This document shows, one piece after another, positions 43,604-52,714 of a stretch of 64,000 nt of DNA. Position 1 is the stretch's first letter; the number at the start of each line of letters is the position of its first letter. Below the pieces are notes generated by a model that ran no database searches, was not told the DNA's origin, and saw only the letters and a list, made by a program, of their open reading frames with translations. The position numbers and the translations under genes were made by a program. This DNA comes from Marinifaba aquimaris (GTDB lineage: Bacteria; Pseudomonadota; Gammaproteobacteria; Enterobacterales; Alteromonadaceae), in the NCBI RefSeq assembly GCF_013328345.1, contig NZ_JABULX010000002.1, positions 1 to 64,000 of the forward strand, read 5' to 3'.

Positions 43604-46600
43604 TACTTAAGTGACGCACTCTCAAGTAAGTCTTCATCATGATGTTTGGCTCCAAATAAGGTTTTGATATCACTCAAAATAATATAAAGGCTCGGTACTA
43701 AAATGAGCGTGATAACAGTAGCAAATAGGATACCAAACGCTAAAGATACTGCCATAGGGATCACGATTTGCGCCTGCAAGCTCTTTTCTAACACGATAGG
43801 TACTAAACCAAAAAACGTAGTTAAAGAGGTTAATAGTATAGCTCTAAATCGTTGAGTGCCGGCTCGTATGACCGCATCAATTAATCGCATACCATCCGCT
43901 TTTGCGCGGTTGACAAAGTCCACCATGATCAGCGAGTCATTCACCACAACCCCAGTCAAAGCAATAATACCGCACATGGATAAAACGCTTATCGACAGAC
44001 CTAATACCAAGTGCCCCACTATCGCACCGATAATACCAAAAGGTACAACTGACATGATAATAAGCGGTTGGCTATATGATTTAAGCGGAATAGCCATCAA
44101 AGCGTAAATAACAATAATGGCAAATAAGAAACCTAAACCTAGGCTTTTCATCGCATCCTGTTCATCTTTTGATGATCCAAATAGCTCAAATTTAACACTT
44201 GGGTATTTGGCTAAAATATTGGCAACTTCATTACTTTCAATTTCAGCAGCAAGTTTACCCGGCTCGACTAATGACTTATCAACGCGAGCGGTTACATTAA
44301 TCGAGCGCACATAATTAATACGCGTGATGTTAGAGTACCCTTTGGCTATTGTTACCGAAGCCACACTGGTAAAAGGCACACGGTCACCATTTGGCGTAAT
44401 GACTCGCATATTTTCCAAATCAGCGATAGAGACCCTTTCTTGCTCTGGGTAACGCACCATGACTTTTATTTCTTCACTATCGCGCTGAATTCGCTGAGCT
44501 TCAACACCGTAAAACGAAAAGCGAACCTGACGAGCCAAGTCAGCTAGGGTAATACCCAAAGATTCAGCTTCAGGTTTTAGCGCTAATAAGATTTCATCCT
44601 TACCACCACTGAAGTTATCAGCAATATCGTAAACGCCTTTAAACTCAGCTAAACGTTGCTTAAATTCAAGTGCCGCCGAGGCGACTTCATTTAAATCACT
44701 TCCGGTGAAAAGGAAGTTTAAATCGGTACCCGCTCCACCTTGAATCGCGGCATCAAAACTGACGGATTTAACGCCAGGAATTTCATCAAATGCATCACGC
44801 CATAAATTAGCAATTTCAAAGCCGTCTGTTTCCCTGTTTTCACCTTTCAAAAGTTCAACAATTACCACACCAGAGGTTTGAGATTGGCTAATGCTATTAA
44901 CATGTTTAACAACGTGTTCGCCATTAGTGGCCAAATAAGCTTGATCAACTTCTTCAAGTGCTTGTTCAATTAACATGATGGCTTTATTGGTTTGACTGTC
45001 TGGCGTCCCATCTTCCATCGTCAATTCTGCGCGAATATAGTCACTTGGCAAATTAGGGAAAAAGACAAAACGCACTAACCCGCTGCCAACTAAACCGGCA
45101 CTAATTAACAAAGCGCCGACAAACACAGAAAGCGTGATGTAGCGATTAGCAATCGCTTTTGTCAAAAATGGTTGGTAATACTGATTAATGAAATGGCTTA
45201 GCCCTTTGCTAACTTTGTTGCGAGCACGCGTTAAAGCATTGGGTTTGGGTTGTCTGGTTTTCATCCCTGCAAGATGAGCAGGTAAAATCCATTTGGATTC
45301 GATTAAAGAAAAGATCAAACATAGAATGACGACCATACCGATAGATTTCCAAATCACCGAACTTGGCCCGTCAACAGTTAACATAGGGACAAAAGCAACA
45401 ATCGTCGTCAGTACACCAAAAGTTGCAGGCATCGCAACGCGTTGTGCCCCCGATATAATTGACTCTACACTAGAGCCTCGGTGTTCCACCTCATTGTAGA
45501 CACTTTCACCAATGATAATGGCATCATCCACCACGATTCCCAGCACTAAAATGAAAGCAAATAAGCTGATCATATTAATGGTTACGCCCGTGTATGGCAT
45601 CAGTGCAATCGCCCCTAAAAAGCAAACGGGTAAACCAATAATGACCCAAAATGCTAGGCGTAATTGTAAAAACAGTGTCAGGATAATAAAGACTAACAAA
45701 GCACCAGCAAGCATATTGCTGGTCATCAAATCCATTCGACCTTGTAAGTAATGAGAGGAGTCTCCCCAAGTAGCGAGCTGAACGCCATCTGGCAGTGATT
45801 GTTGCTTTTCTTTCACATAGTCTTGAACAGCTTGAGCAATAAGCAGATCATTTTGCTCGCCGACTGACTTAACTTGGATACCTAAGCTGTCTTTGCCATC
45901 AAAACGACCAATGACTTCTCTTTCCTCAAAGCCATCTATTACAGTAGCAACATCACGGATACGCAACTTGCTGCCATCGGCTTGAGTGATTAAGACAATT
46001 TCAGCAAATTCTTCACCGGTATAAGCTTGGGCATTAGTTCTAAGTAGAATATCGCCATTGGGGTTTTTAATCGCCCCACCAGGTAAATCAATAGAAGAGG
46101 CTTTAATACGATCGCTAATTTGATTAAGCGTTAAGTTGTATTCTCTTAATTTAGCTTCGCTAATTTCGATGCTGATCTCGTAATTTTTTGCACCGACAAT
46201 TTCTGCTCGACTGACACCATCTAACGCGACAATTTCATCGTAAACTTCTCGTGTTAAACGTTTTAGAGCATGCTCAGACATATCCCCTGCGAGCTGAACA
46301 AATAATACGTTCTTTTCAGGCTTTATTTCGTAAATGACAGGCTTTTCAGTATTTTCAGGAAAGCTACTAATAGCATCAACCTGAACTTTCACTTCATCCA
46401 TTACCGTGAGTACTTCATAGCCATCTTCTAATTCAAGCACTACAGAACCAATGCCTTCAGAAGCTGTCGCCGTCACTCGTTTGATACCATCGACCTGTTC
46501 GATTGCTCGTTCAAGTTGCAAAATAATACCTTGCTCAACCTCTTGTGGTGCTGCCCCTAAATAAGGCACGCGAATTTGAATGCGATTGAGTTCAAAGTCA

Positions 46601-46734
46601 GGAAAGGATTGCTTGCGAATGGTATCAACCGAGTACAAGCCAATTAAAATAATCAATATCATCAATAGGTTGGCTGCAACTGGATTACGAGCAAACCAAG
46701 CGATAATACTGCCTTGTGTTTTTGCAGTGGTCAT
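43603..46734 (-). CDS. RND efflux permease, HAE1-like
   Basis: A 1043-residue inner-membrane pump of the resistance-nodulation-division family with twelve helices and two large periplasmic loops. The TM4 proton-relay pair of aspartates is present in GIVVDDAIIIGESV, and the second-half equivalent reads GVVVNDSLIMVDFV. It belongs to a less studied branch than AcrB; the N-terminus IIAWFARNPVAANLLMILI is typical of that branch. It starts 4 bases after its adaptor gene and its stop overlaps the first pqiA-half start. No outer-membrane channel gene is in this operon, so a TolC-type protein from elsewhere would be needed. Confidence 0.92.
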   Translation of the reverse strand: MTTAKTQGSIIAWFARNPVAANLLMILIILIGLYSVDTIRKQSFPDFELNRIQIRVPYLGAAPQEVEQGIILQLERAIEQVDGIKRVTATASEGIGSVVLELEDGYEVLTVMDEVKVQVDAISSFPENTEKPVIYEIKPEKNVLFVQLAGDMSEHALKRLTREVYDEIVALDGVSRAEIVGAKNYEISIEISEAKLREYNLTLNQISDRIKASSIDLPGGAIKNPNGDILLRTNAQAYTGEEFAEIVLITQADGSKLRIRDVATVIDGFEEREVIGRFDGKDSLGIQVKSVGEQNDLLIAQAVQDYVKEKQQSLPDGVQLATWGDSSHYLQGRMDLMTSNMLAGALLVFIILTLFLQLRLAFWVIIGLPVCFLGAIALMPYTGVTINMISLFAFILVLGIVVDDAIIIGESVYNEVEHRGSSVESIISGAQRVAMPATFGVLTTIVAFVPMLTVDGPSSVIWKSIGMVVILCLIFSLIESKWILPAHLAGMKTRQPKPNALTRARNKVSKGLSHFINQYYQPFLTKAIANRYITLSVFVGALLISAGLVGSGLVRFVFFPNLPSDYIRAELTMEDGTPDSQTNKAIMLIEQALEEVDQAYLATNGEHVVKHVNSISQSQTSGVVIVELLKGENRETDGFEIANLWRDAFDEIPGVKSVSFDAAIQGGAGTDLNFLFTGSDLNEVASAALEFKQRLAEFKGVYDIADNFSGGKDEILLALKPEAESLGITLADLARQVRFSFYGVEAQRIQRDSEEIKVMVRYPEQERVSIADLENMRVITPNGDRVPFTSVASVTIAKGYSNITRINYVRSINVTARVDKSLVEPGKLAAEIESNEVANILAKYPSVKFELFGSSKDEQDAMKSLGLGFLFAIIVIYALMAIPLKSYSQPLIIMSVVPFGIIGAIVGHLVLGLSISVLSMCGIIALTGVVVNDSLIMVDFVNRAKADGMRLIDAVIRAGTQRFRAILLTSLTTFFGLVPIVLEKSLQAQIVIPMAVSLAFGILFATVITLILVPSLYIILSDIKTLFGAKHHDEDLLESASLK

Positions 46735-46738
46735 CAGC

Positions 46739-47884
46739 TTACTCCGCTACTCGTACAAGCATGCCATTAACAGGGCTTGAAACTGCAGAGGTGATCACGC
46801 GCTCTCCCTCACTCAAACCTTGGTCTATATACATATGAGTGCTGTCACTTCGCACCACATTTACTTGGCGAATTTCAATTTTATCATCGTTATCAACAAC
46901 CAAGATTTGGTCTGTGCCGATTAAGATATCTCGCGGTAAAACAAATAAATCTGGTTGAGATTTACCCGTTAATTTAGCATCGACAAAACGGCCGAAATGC
47001 AAATTATGTGAGTGTGAATTATTCAAGTTATAAGGGTCTTTAATGCGTGCGACCACATAAAACATGCGACTACCTGAATCGATTAACGCTTCACTTCGGT
47101 TCAACTCTGCTTGCCAAGTAAAAGCGACTTTATTCGTTTGATAACTGAGCTCGACGGCTGGCTTTTCGCCTTTTTCATTAAGCTTATCAATATCGATAAA
47201 CAAAGCCTGTTGCTGGGTCAAACTCAAACGCACCTCAGCAACATCAGTACCAAAGAACTCCCCGAGCACCGACGACGAATTAACTTGCTGACCAATATCA
47301 ACATCGCGTTTTACGACAATCCCATCGAATGGCGCTTTAATTTCAGTACGCTCTAAATTGCGCTGCGCTTTTTCAAGCTTGGCTTGTGCTGATCTTAAGT
47401 TCGCTTGTTGTTGTTTTACTTGCGGCTTTCTCAATGCTAAGTCAGTGGCTTGATCCATGATGGATGACCATTCCGCTTCGGCGACATCGGCCCGGGCTAA
47501 CTCCTCTTCAAGCAGAGCTTGGGCTTGGGCATATTGAGCTTTTGCCGCCAATAAGTCGGTTTTAAAGTCGCTACTGTCGAGCTGGATTAAAACCGTCCCT
47601 TTTTTGACAAATGCACCTTCAACAAAATGTGGAGATAACACAGCAACTTGCGCGGTAACCTGAGCGGTTAACTTTGCATTTAGAAAAGGAGCGACTGTGC
47701 CTTGTGAAAACAGTTGGTGCTCGATTATTTGCGATTTAGCTTGAGTAATTTCAACCAAAGCAGGCTTAATTTCAGGGACTTCTTGTTGCTGAGGTTTACG
47801 CATGCTGAATAAAGACAACATGATAAAAAAAGCTAAAATCAGGATGATAATCGGCAAGCCAATTTTTTTAATTCGCGAAGACAT
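46739..47884 (-). CDS. RND periplasmic adaptor (membrane fusion protein)
   Basis: A 381-residue adaptor with an N-terminal anchor helix (KIGLPIIILILAFFIMLSLF), a biotinyl-lipoyl-like domain (LTAQVTAQVAVLSPHFVEGAFVKKG), a helical hairpin with coiled coil (AQAQALLEEELARAD) and beta-barrel and membrane-proximal domains (IKAPFDGIVVKRDVDIGQ). It links the RND permease to an outer-membrane channel. The frame is open to 47941, but the ATG at 47884 gives the normal short cytoplasmic tail before the anchor, so that start is used. First gene of the RND-Pqi operon. Confidence 0.88.
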   Translation of the reverse strand: MSSRIKKIGLPIIILILAFFIMLSLFSMRKPQQQEVPEIKPALVEITQAKSQIIEHQLFSQGTVAPFLNAKLTAQVTAQVAVLSPHFVEGAFVKKGTVLIQLDSSDFKTDLLAAKAQYAQAQALLEEELARADVAEAEWSSIMDQATDLALRKPQVKQQQANLRSAQAKLEKAQRNLERTEIKAPFDGIVVKRDVDIGQQVNSSSVLGEFFGTDVAEVRLSLTQQQALFIDIDKLNEKGEKPAVELSYQTNKVAFTWQAELNRSEALIDSGSRMFYVVARIKDPYNLNNSHSHNLHFGRFVDAKLTGKSQPDLFVLPRDILIGTDQILVVDNDDKIEIRQVNVVRSDSTHMYIDQGLSEGERVITSAVSSPVNGMLVRVAE

Positions 47885-48195
47885 GCTCGTAAATTTCCAA
47901 TAAATAAGTGCTTTATATAAGTTGATGTAAAAATAATGCAATTAACATCATTTTTACTACTCTTATATAAAGCGGAGTTAACCAGACAGATTTAACAACA
48001 AGCAACGATGCTTGGGTTGGACAGTTGAATCAATAATACACTGAGATACAAGAATTTCAGCAATTTGGTTCAATAAAATCAAACAAAACCATTAACTTAA
48101 TAGGTAGGTAAGTTTAGATATTCCGTTGAAATTATCGCCAATAGCGTAGATAATTTAATCGTTTTTGAAAAATTCTATTTTACAGGGAAATAAAC
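47885..48195. other. Divergent promoter region, 311 bases without a gene
   Basis: This AT-rich gap lies between the RND-Pqi operon (minus) and the glycogen-binding domain gene (plus). It should carry promoters for both. I see no repeat, hairpin with T-run or riboswitch motif in it. Confidence 0.4.
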
Positions 48196-48513
48196 ATGAG
48201 CTTAAAAAAACAATTCCTTAAATCAAAACCCGTATGTAAAGTCACTTTCCGTTTAACTAAAGAGCAAGCAAAATCTGCTGATAAAGTAAACTTAGTTGGC
48301 GACTTTAATGACTGGGACAAAGAAGCAATTGAGATGACTAAATTAAAGTCTGGCGACTTTTCTGTTGTGGTTTCGCTTGAGTCGGGTCAGTCTTATCAAT
48401 TCCGTTATTTACTAAATGAATCGGAATGGGAAAATGATTGGGATGCAGACGACTATGTTCCTTCATCAATTGGCGACAGCGACAACTCAGTTGTAACTTG
48501 CCAAGCTGCATAA
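48196..48513 (+). CDS. Stand-alone isoamylase-N/CBM48-like glycogen-binding domain protein
   Basis: A 105-residue cytoplasmic protein made of a single early-set domain like CBM48 or the AMPK glycogen-binding domain. Key markers are KVTFRLTKEQAKSADKVNLVGDFNDWD (the classical V-x-GDFNxW core), followed by FSVVVSLESGQSYQFRYLLNES and the acidic NDWDADDYVPS. Such small proteins occur widely in marine Gammaproteobacteria and may bind alpha-glucans or act as regulators. No glycogen genes are adjacent. A strong terminator follows. Confidence 0.8.
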   Translation: MSLKKQFLKSKPVCKVTFRLTKEQAKSADKVNLVGDFNDWDKEAIEMTKLKSGDFSVVVSLESGQSYQFRYLLNESEWENDWDADDYVPSSIGDSDNSVVTCQAA

Positions 48514-48530
48514 TCTCACTGAATTTATCA

Positions 48531-48557
48531 AAAATGCCGCGTTCATCGCGGCATTTT
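48531..48557 (+). terminator. Terminator after the CBM48-like gene
   Basis: An 11-bp stem AAAATGCCGCG (48531-48541) pairs with CGCGGCATTTT (48547-48557) around a 5-base loop, 17 bases after the stop. The stem's own T-tail forms the terminator tract. Confidence 0.8.
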
Positions 48558-48586
48558 AGTCTCTGCGCCAGAGATAAATTACACCA

Positions 48587-49373
48587 ATGAAAAAAACTAA
48601 ATACGAAACCTTACTTAAACCCTTGCAAATTGAGCTCGTAAAACTGCAACGCTGGGCAATTGAAACCAAGCAACGTGATGTCATTATTTTTTGAAGTGCA
48701 CGACGCATCAGGTAAAGGCGGTGTCATCAAAGCCATCACACAGCATCTCAACCCTAGACACTGCAGAGTTGTAGCGCTAGGCGTTCCTACTGATACAGAA
48801 AAAGACCAGTGGTATTTTCAACGTTATGTAGAGCAACTACCTACATCCGGGGAAATTGTTATTTTCGATCGCAGTTGGTACAACCGAGCAGGTGTTGAAA
48901 AAATTATGGGCTTTTGTACTGAGCAAGAATACAAAGATTTTCTGTTTGCATGCCCACAATTTGAAACGACATTGATACACAGTGGAACAGTGTTATTAAA
49001 GTACTGGCTATCGGTTAGCTATCAAGAACAAGAAAAGCGCTTTTCAGAAAGGTTAAAAAATTCATTATAAAGATGGAAATTTAGTCCAATGGATTTGGAG
49101 TCAATGTCGCGCTGGCGCGAATACGCATTGGCAAAAGATGTCATGTTCAAACACACAGATACGAGAATTTCACCTTGGCGTGTTGTTGAAAGTGACGATA
49201 AACGCATTGCGCGGTTAAATATAATTAGTGATATTTTAAAGTGTGTCGACTATCGTGATATTCCCTATCCTGAGATTGAGCTCCCCAAAATAGCTCACGC
49301 CCCAGATAGTTTAGCTCGTCCAAAAAAGCACCACTACCACTATGTTGAATCCATTTATTCGAATAAAGACTAA
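48587..49373 (+). pseudogene. ppk2: Polyphosphate kinase 2, broken by a frameshift and a nonsense codon
   Basis: Translated in pieces, the region is collinear with a full PPK2 (polyphosphate:NDP phosphotransferase). Codons 1-35 (MKKTKYETLLKPLQIE onward) end at TGA 48692-48694, directly after a T6 run at 48687-48692. Removing one T restores VIIFEVHDASGKGG and the rest of the kinase, including the Walker A GKGG and Walker B FDRSWYNRAGVE. In the second frame, TAA at 49068-49070 stands where the family has lysine, in SL-stop-RWKFSPMDLES. After it the frame runs on to the natural end. The Walker A approach also deviates (EVHDAS, family EGRDAA). Two independent lesions argue for decay rather than a single read error. 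It overlaps the convergent PilZ-like gene by 4 bases. Confidence 0.85.
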
Positions 49374-49972
49374 CGACTCGCTGCAGATTGAAATTCACTG
49401 CGGTGGCGATTAAATAAAAAGCGTCTTAATCGTTCACGTAAATCTTTTGCCAACTCCATACTATAAGCCGCTTGTCTGTCATCAACGCGAACTATCTTTG
49501 CTCTAGCATTTAGAATAGAGCCACAATCAGGCAAGGTCAGCGCAAGTTCTAATTCTTCAGGCGCATCTTCTGGAGAAAGCTGAACACAAAAACCGGTTGA
49601 AGAGATCTCGAATAAATCAAATTCAGTATTGGCGAGTAGACAGGTCGCCGTTAACGGGTTTTCGAGTTTGTGACGCCAGTTTCTCGGTGTATCACCCAGT
49701 TCAAATATCTCAGGGCTTTTTAACTGCATCTGGAATTGACCAAAGTCGTTTTGCAGAAGCTCGACAGGAAAAACAAGTTGGTGTGATTGATAATTAGCCG
49801 TTAATTTTATTTGGCTAGCCAAGTCTAACTTTTCGAGTAATTGTACACCCCGCTCATCAACGCCTAGCTCCATAGCTAATTCGTTATTATTCACAGGTGC
49901 GCTTTGTTCAAAGTCCATTTCGCTTATAAATGCTAACTCGTCCTCAGTGAGCACCGAATTTGAAATATCCAC
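49370..49972 (-). CDS. PilZ-like domain protein
   Basis: A 200-residue cytoplasmic protein. The first ~60 residues are an acidic helical region (LTEDELAFISEMDF). The C-terminal half resembles a PilZ c-di-GMP-binding domain: RNWRHKLENPLTATCLL, then the motif EISSTGFCVQL in place of the canonical (D/N)xSxxG, then ILNARAKIVRVDDRQAAYSMEL. The arginine motif before the barrel is not a clean RxxxR, so ligand binding is uncertain. The start codon is GTG. The 158-base gap behind it toward the protease operon contains that operon's terminator. Confidence 0.6.
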   Translation of the reverse strand: MDISNSVLTEDELAFISEMDFEQSAPVNNNELAMELGVDERGVQLLEKLDLASQIKLTANYQSHQLVFPVELLQNDFGQFQMQLKSPEIFELGDTPRNWRHKLENPLTATCLLANTEFDLFEISSTGFCVQLSPEDAPEELELALTLPDCGSILNARAKIVRVDDRQAAYSMELAKDLRERLRRFLFNRHRSEFQSAASR

Positions 49973-50059
49973 AAACTTAACTCTTTATTCGCCGTGTAAT
50001 TAAGGGGGTGTATAAGATTTGTTCATAATATCACATGTGTAACAAAAAATTAACATAAA

Positions 50060-50096
50060 AAAGCCCAAGATAGGGAAGGAAGCTATCTTGGGCTTT
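50060..50096 (-). terminator. Terminator of the protease-chaperone operon
   Basis: A 14-bp stem (50060-50073 with 50083-50096, core GCCCAAGATAG/CTATCTTGGGC) has a 9-base loop and is followed on the minus strand by six T residues. It lies 35 bases past the chaperone stop. Confidence 0.88.
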
Positions 50097-50130
50097 ACAG
50101 CGATAAATTAAGTTAAGCTAAGTAAGTGAT

Positions 50131-50592
50131 TTACTCAGGCTTATTCTTGTTTCGGCTTAATTCAATTTTTACTGAATCAACACGGCTATCGTTGCGTAAT
50201 ACATCACTTACTTGTAATAAGTTTGCATCTTCGCTAGCACGTAAAACAGCTGTTTCACCATTTGTGAAAACAAGCGTTAAACCTAAATCTTTTGCTAATG
50301 CTTTAACATCTGTATTAGGTGTTACTGCAACGAAGAACGTACCAGTTGCTTTAGAAACTTGGTTAAACGCACCTTGAGCAACTTGGTCACCCGCAAATAA
50401 AGCGATAGTATCAGCAACTTCTTGGCCTGTTGCTTGAGTGATAATACGCTGGTACGTTTGGCCATTTACTTCAACAGTTTGGCTTTGTTCGATTTGAACT
50501 GGCACTGCCAATTCTTTTAAATGGCCATTTGCCGCCGCTAATGCAGAGCCACTGGCTAAAATTGCTAAGCTAGTTAATGTTACTTTTAACAT
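50131..50592 (-). CDS. Probable external chaperone of the adjacent serine protease (ORF2-like)
   Basis: A 153-residue exported protein with signal peptide ending SALA. Size, position and layout match ORF2 of Aeromonas sobria, the external chaperone of the kexin-like protease ASP. Its N-terminal domain (HLKELAVPVQIEQSQTVEVNGQTYQRI) is followed by an inhibitor I9-like part (FFVAVTPNTDVKALAKDLGLTLVFTNGETAVL) and a short tail. In Aeromonas ORF2 folds ASP in the periplasm and is then lost. Here the gene starts 13 bases after the protease stop in the same operon, and the protease lacks its own propeptide. Identification rests on synteny and general resemblance. Confidence 0.7.
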   Translation of the reverse strand: MLKVTLTSLAILASGSALAAANGHLKELAVPVQIEQSQTVEVNGQTYQRIITQATGQEVADTIALFAGDQVAQGAFNQVSKATGTFFVAVTPNTDVKALAKDLGLTLVFTNGETAVLRASEDANLLQVSDVLRNDSRVDSVKIELSRNKNKPE

Positions 50593-50605
50593 ATTGATCT
50601 CTCCA

Positions 50606-52387
50606 TTAATGTCCGAAAATTCTCATATCCCAAGATTTGATAACACCGTCTTCTGCGTTGTTATTTAATGGGATTTGGAAGATGTTGTCACGGTTGATGT
50701 AAGCGATGAAGCTAAATACTTCTTCACCATTTGTATCAACGGCACGTAATGTCCAGTCACCTTTAGCATTCTCACCGTAGAATTGGTTAGATGCCATGAT
50801 TTGGCTATCGAAACCAGTGATTTCTGGGTTTAATGCTTGACCAACTAAACCGTTACGCGGTGTTAATAATACAGAGCGAGTACCTGCAGGAGAAATTAAC
50901 TCAATTGCTAAGTCAGGTAAACGAGCGTGGTCTAATGTTAGGCGAACTTGAACTTGTTCAACAGTTAAGTTTGACTCAACTTTCATTACAGACTCACCAC
51001 CAGCTAAAGATGCATCAGGGATAGCAACATCAGCTGTCACATTTTGCCATTCAGTTGTTTGTAACTGAGGTAAAACGCTATTCGTCATACGCGCTTTAGA
51101 CATTGCAGCGTCTAAATCAGGCGTACCGAAACCATAGTATGCGTGGAAAGCGTAACCGGCAGCATTTTCTTGCCAAGCGTCGATAGCTTGGTAGCTTACT
51201 GTTTCGCCTTGTGCATTAACGAAGTCAAGTGCAACACCAGGGTGATCGTTATCTGTTTTACGCGCTGTATCAACAACTAATGCACGAACGTCACGAGCAG
51301 ATAATGCGTGGTTAGTTGACATAACTGCGGCAATTACACCTGAAGTGTTAGGCGCTGCAGATGAAGTACCGTTCATTGTACTTGTGTAGTCACAGCTTGG
51401 ATCGTATTCAGTACCGCCATGTAGTTGGTTTTCACCAAGACCAGCAGAAGTATTTGAACCGTCTTCACAACCCATTAAGTCAGTAGTAACCATAGCTGGG
51501 AAGTCACGACCGTATTCACCACCTGGTGCACTTACCCAAACGTTTGAACCAACTGAAGAGTAACTCGTACGTTGACCATTCGCGTCTGTTGCACTTGTTA
51601 CGAAGTTGAAGTAGTTAACGTTATCGTATGATTGGTTAGAGTTATGCATTGGTAAACCTAAGTTGTTACCACCTGCAAAGAAGTCACCTGGTAATACGAA
51701 GAAGTTACCAGTGTTGAAGTAACGGTAACCGTTACCTGCAGATTTAACAAATACCGCACCACGACCGTATTGTGCATTTGCACTAACGTCTGCTGTAACT
51801 TGTTCAATTAATGCTAATTCTGGGTCAGTTTCAGGAAGGTATGTGATCGGGTCGATCGGGCTGAAACCATAACTTTGGTTGAATACGCGAACGTCTGCAG
51901 ATTCTTTAGTTGCACCGTGAGAAGCTAACCAAGCTTCCATAGACTGTGCACCTAAGTAGTTGTAACCCACTAATGAAGCGCTTGAAGCAACACCGCGAAC
52001 ACCTTCATTGTTGTTACCAACCGCCGCGATTAAACCCGCAACAGAAGTACCGTGACCGTGATAGTCAAATGGGTAATCAGCTGGATAACCAGTGTCTTCC
52101 ATAAAGTTAAGACTACCAGTTACCACATTTTGTGCTAAGTCTGGGTGGTCAATTTGAACACCAGTATCGATTACTGCAACTTTCACACCCACACCAGCAA
52201 TACCAAATGCTTGTGTTAATTGTGTGTTTAAGTCTTGGCCTGGCGTACCTGATGATGCAGAGAAGCCATCTTGACCTGTGTTGTGTAAATGCCATTGTTG
52301 TGGGTAAAGCGGATCTGACGCAAGCGCCATAGAAGATAACCCTAGCCCAAGCATAGCTAACGTAAGTTTGTTAAATTGCACCTTCAT
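50606..52387 (-). CDS. Subtilisin/kexin-like secreted serine protease with P domain
   Basis: A 593-residue S8 serine protease. A signal peptide (MKVQFNKLTLAMLGLGLSSMALA) leads directly into the mature-like sequence DPLYPQQWHLHNTGQDG with no propeptide. The catalytic triad is visible: Asp74 in VIDTGVQ, His112 in HGHGTSVAG and Ser342 in NGTSSAAP. The last ~140 residues are a P/Homo B domain (LPDLAIELISPAGTRSVLLTP, then GDWTLRAVDT), as in proprotein convertases and Aeromonas ASP. It is cotranscribed with the ORF2-like chaperone. It is probably exported through the general pathway and released or surface-bound. Confidence 0.9.
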   Translation of the reverse strand: MKVQFNKLTLAMLGLGLSSMALASDPLYPQQWHLHNTGQDGFSASSGTPGQDLNTQLTQAFGIAGVGVKVAVIDTGVQIDHPDLAQNVVTGSLNFMEDTGYPADYPFDYHGHGTSVAGLIAAVGNNNEGVRGVASSASLVGYNYLGAQSMEAWLASHGATKESADVRVFNQSYGFSPIDPITYLPETDPELALIEQVTADVSANAQYGRGAVFVKSAGNGYRYFNTGNFFVLPGDFFAGGNNLGLPMHNSNQSYDNVNYFNFVTSATDANGQRTSYSSVGSNVWVSAPGGEYGRDFPAMVTTDLMGCEDGSNTSAGLGENQLHGGTEYDPSCDYTSTMNGTSSAAPNTSGVIAAVMSTNHALSARDVRALVVDTARKTDNDHPGVALDFVNAQGETVSYQAIDAWQENAAGYAFHAYYGFGTPDLDAAMSKARMTNSVLPQLQTTEWQNVTADVAIPDASLAGGESVMKVESNLTVEQVQVRLTLDHARLPDLAIELISPAGTRSVLLTPRNGLVGQALNPEITGFDSQIMASNQFYGENAKGDWTLRAVDTNGEEVFSFIAYINRDNIFQIPLNNNAEDGVIKSWDMRIFGH

Positions 52388-52714
52388 ATGCTCATCTCTT
52401 TATTTTTTTAATGATCTGTTATTTTTGCGCTACCACTTATCTCTTTCTCCAGCTAGCCCACTCACCTTATAAAACCAGTTATTGAAAGAAAAAACGCACA
52501 ATCAACATATATGGCAATAACATTTTTTTAAAATTTCTAACTAAAATAATCATCTTCATATCAGTAAACATTCTGTTACAAAGCAGAAACAAAACTTGAA
52601 AAATAAAAGAAAAATATTAGAAGTAATACAACAAAATCAATTTGATAAATTACTGCCAAGCTTTTCACTATCAGATACACTTAACACTATTAATGACGAA
52701 CAAAGAGAAAAATC
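52388..52714. other. Divergent promoter region, 327 bases without a supported gene
   Basis: A very AT-rich gap between the protease operon (minus) and the dUTPase gene (plus). A frame from TTG 52596 stays open for 56 codons into the dUTPase gene but has no good ribosome-binding site. I see no other structure. Confidence 0.35.

Noticed and set aside
35905-47884. Search for mobile elements, phage genes or integrase near the accessory operons
   Set aside because: No transposase, integrase, attachment repeats or tRNA gene could be seen here or elsewhere in the window.
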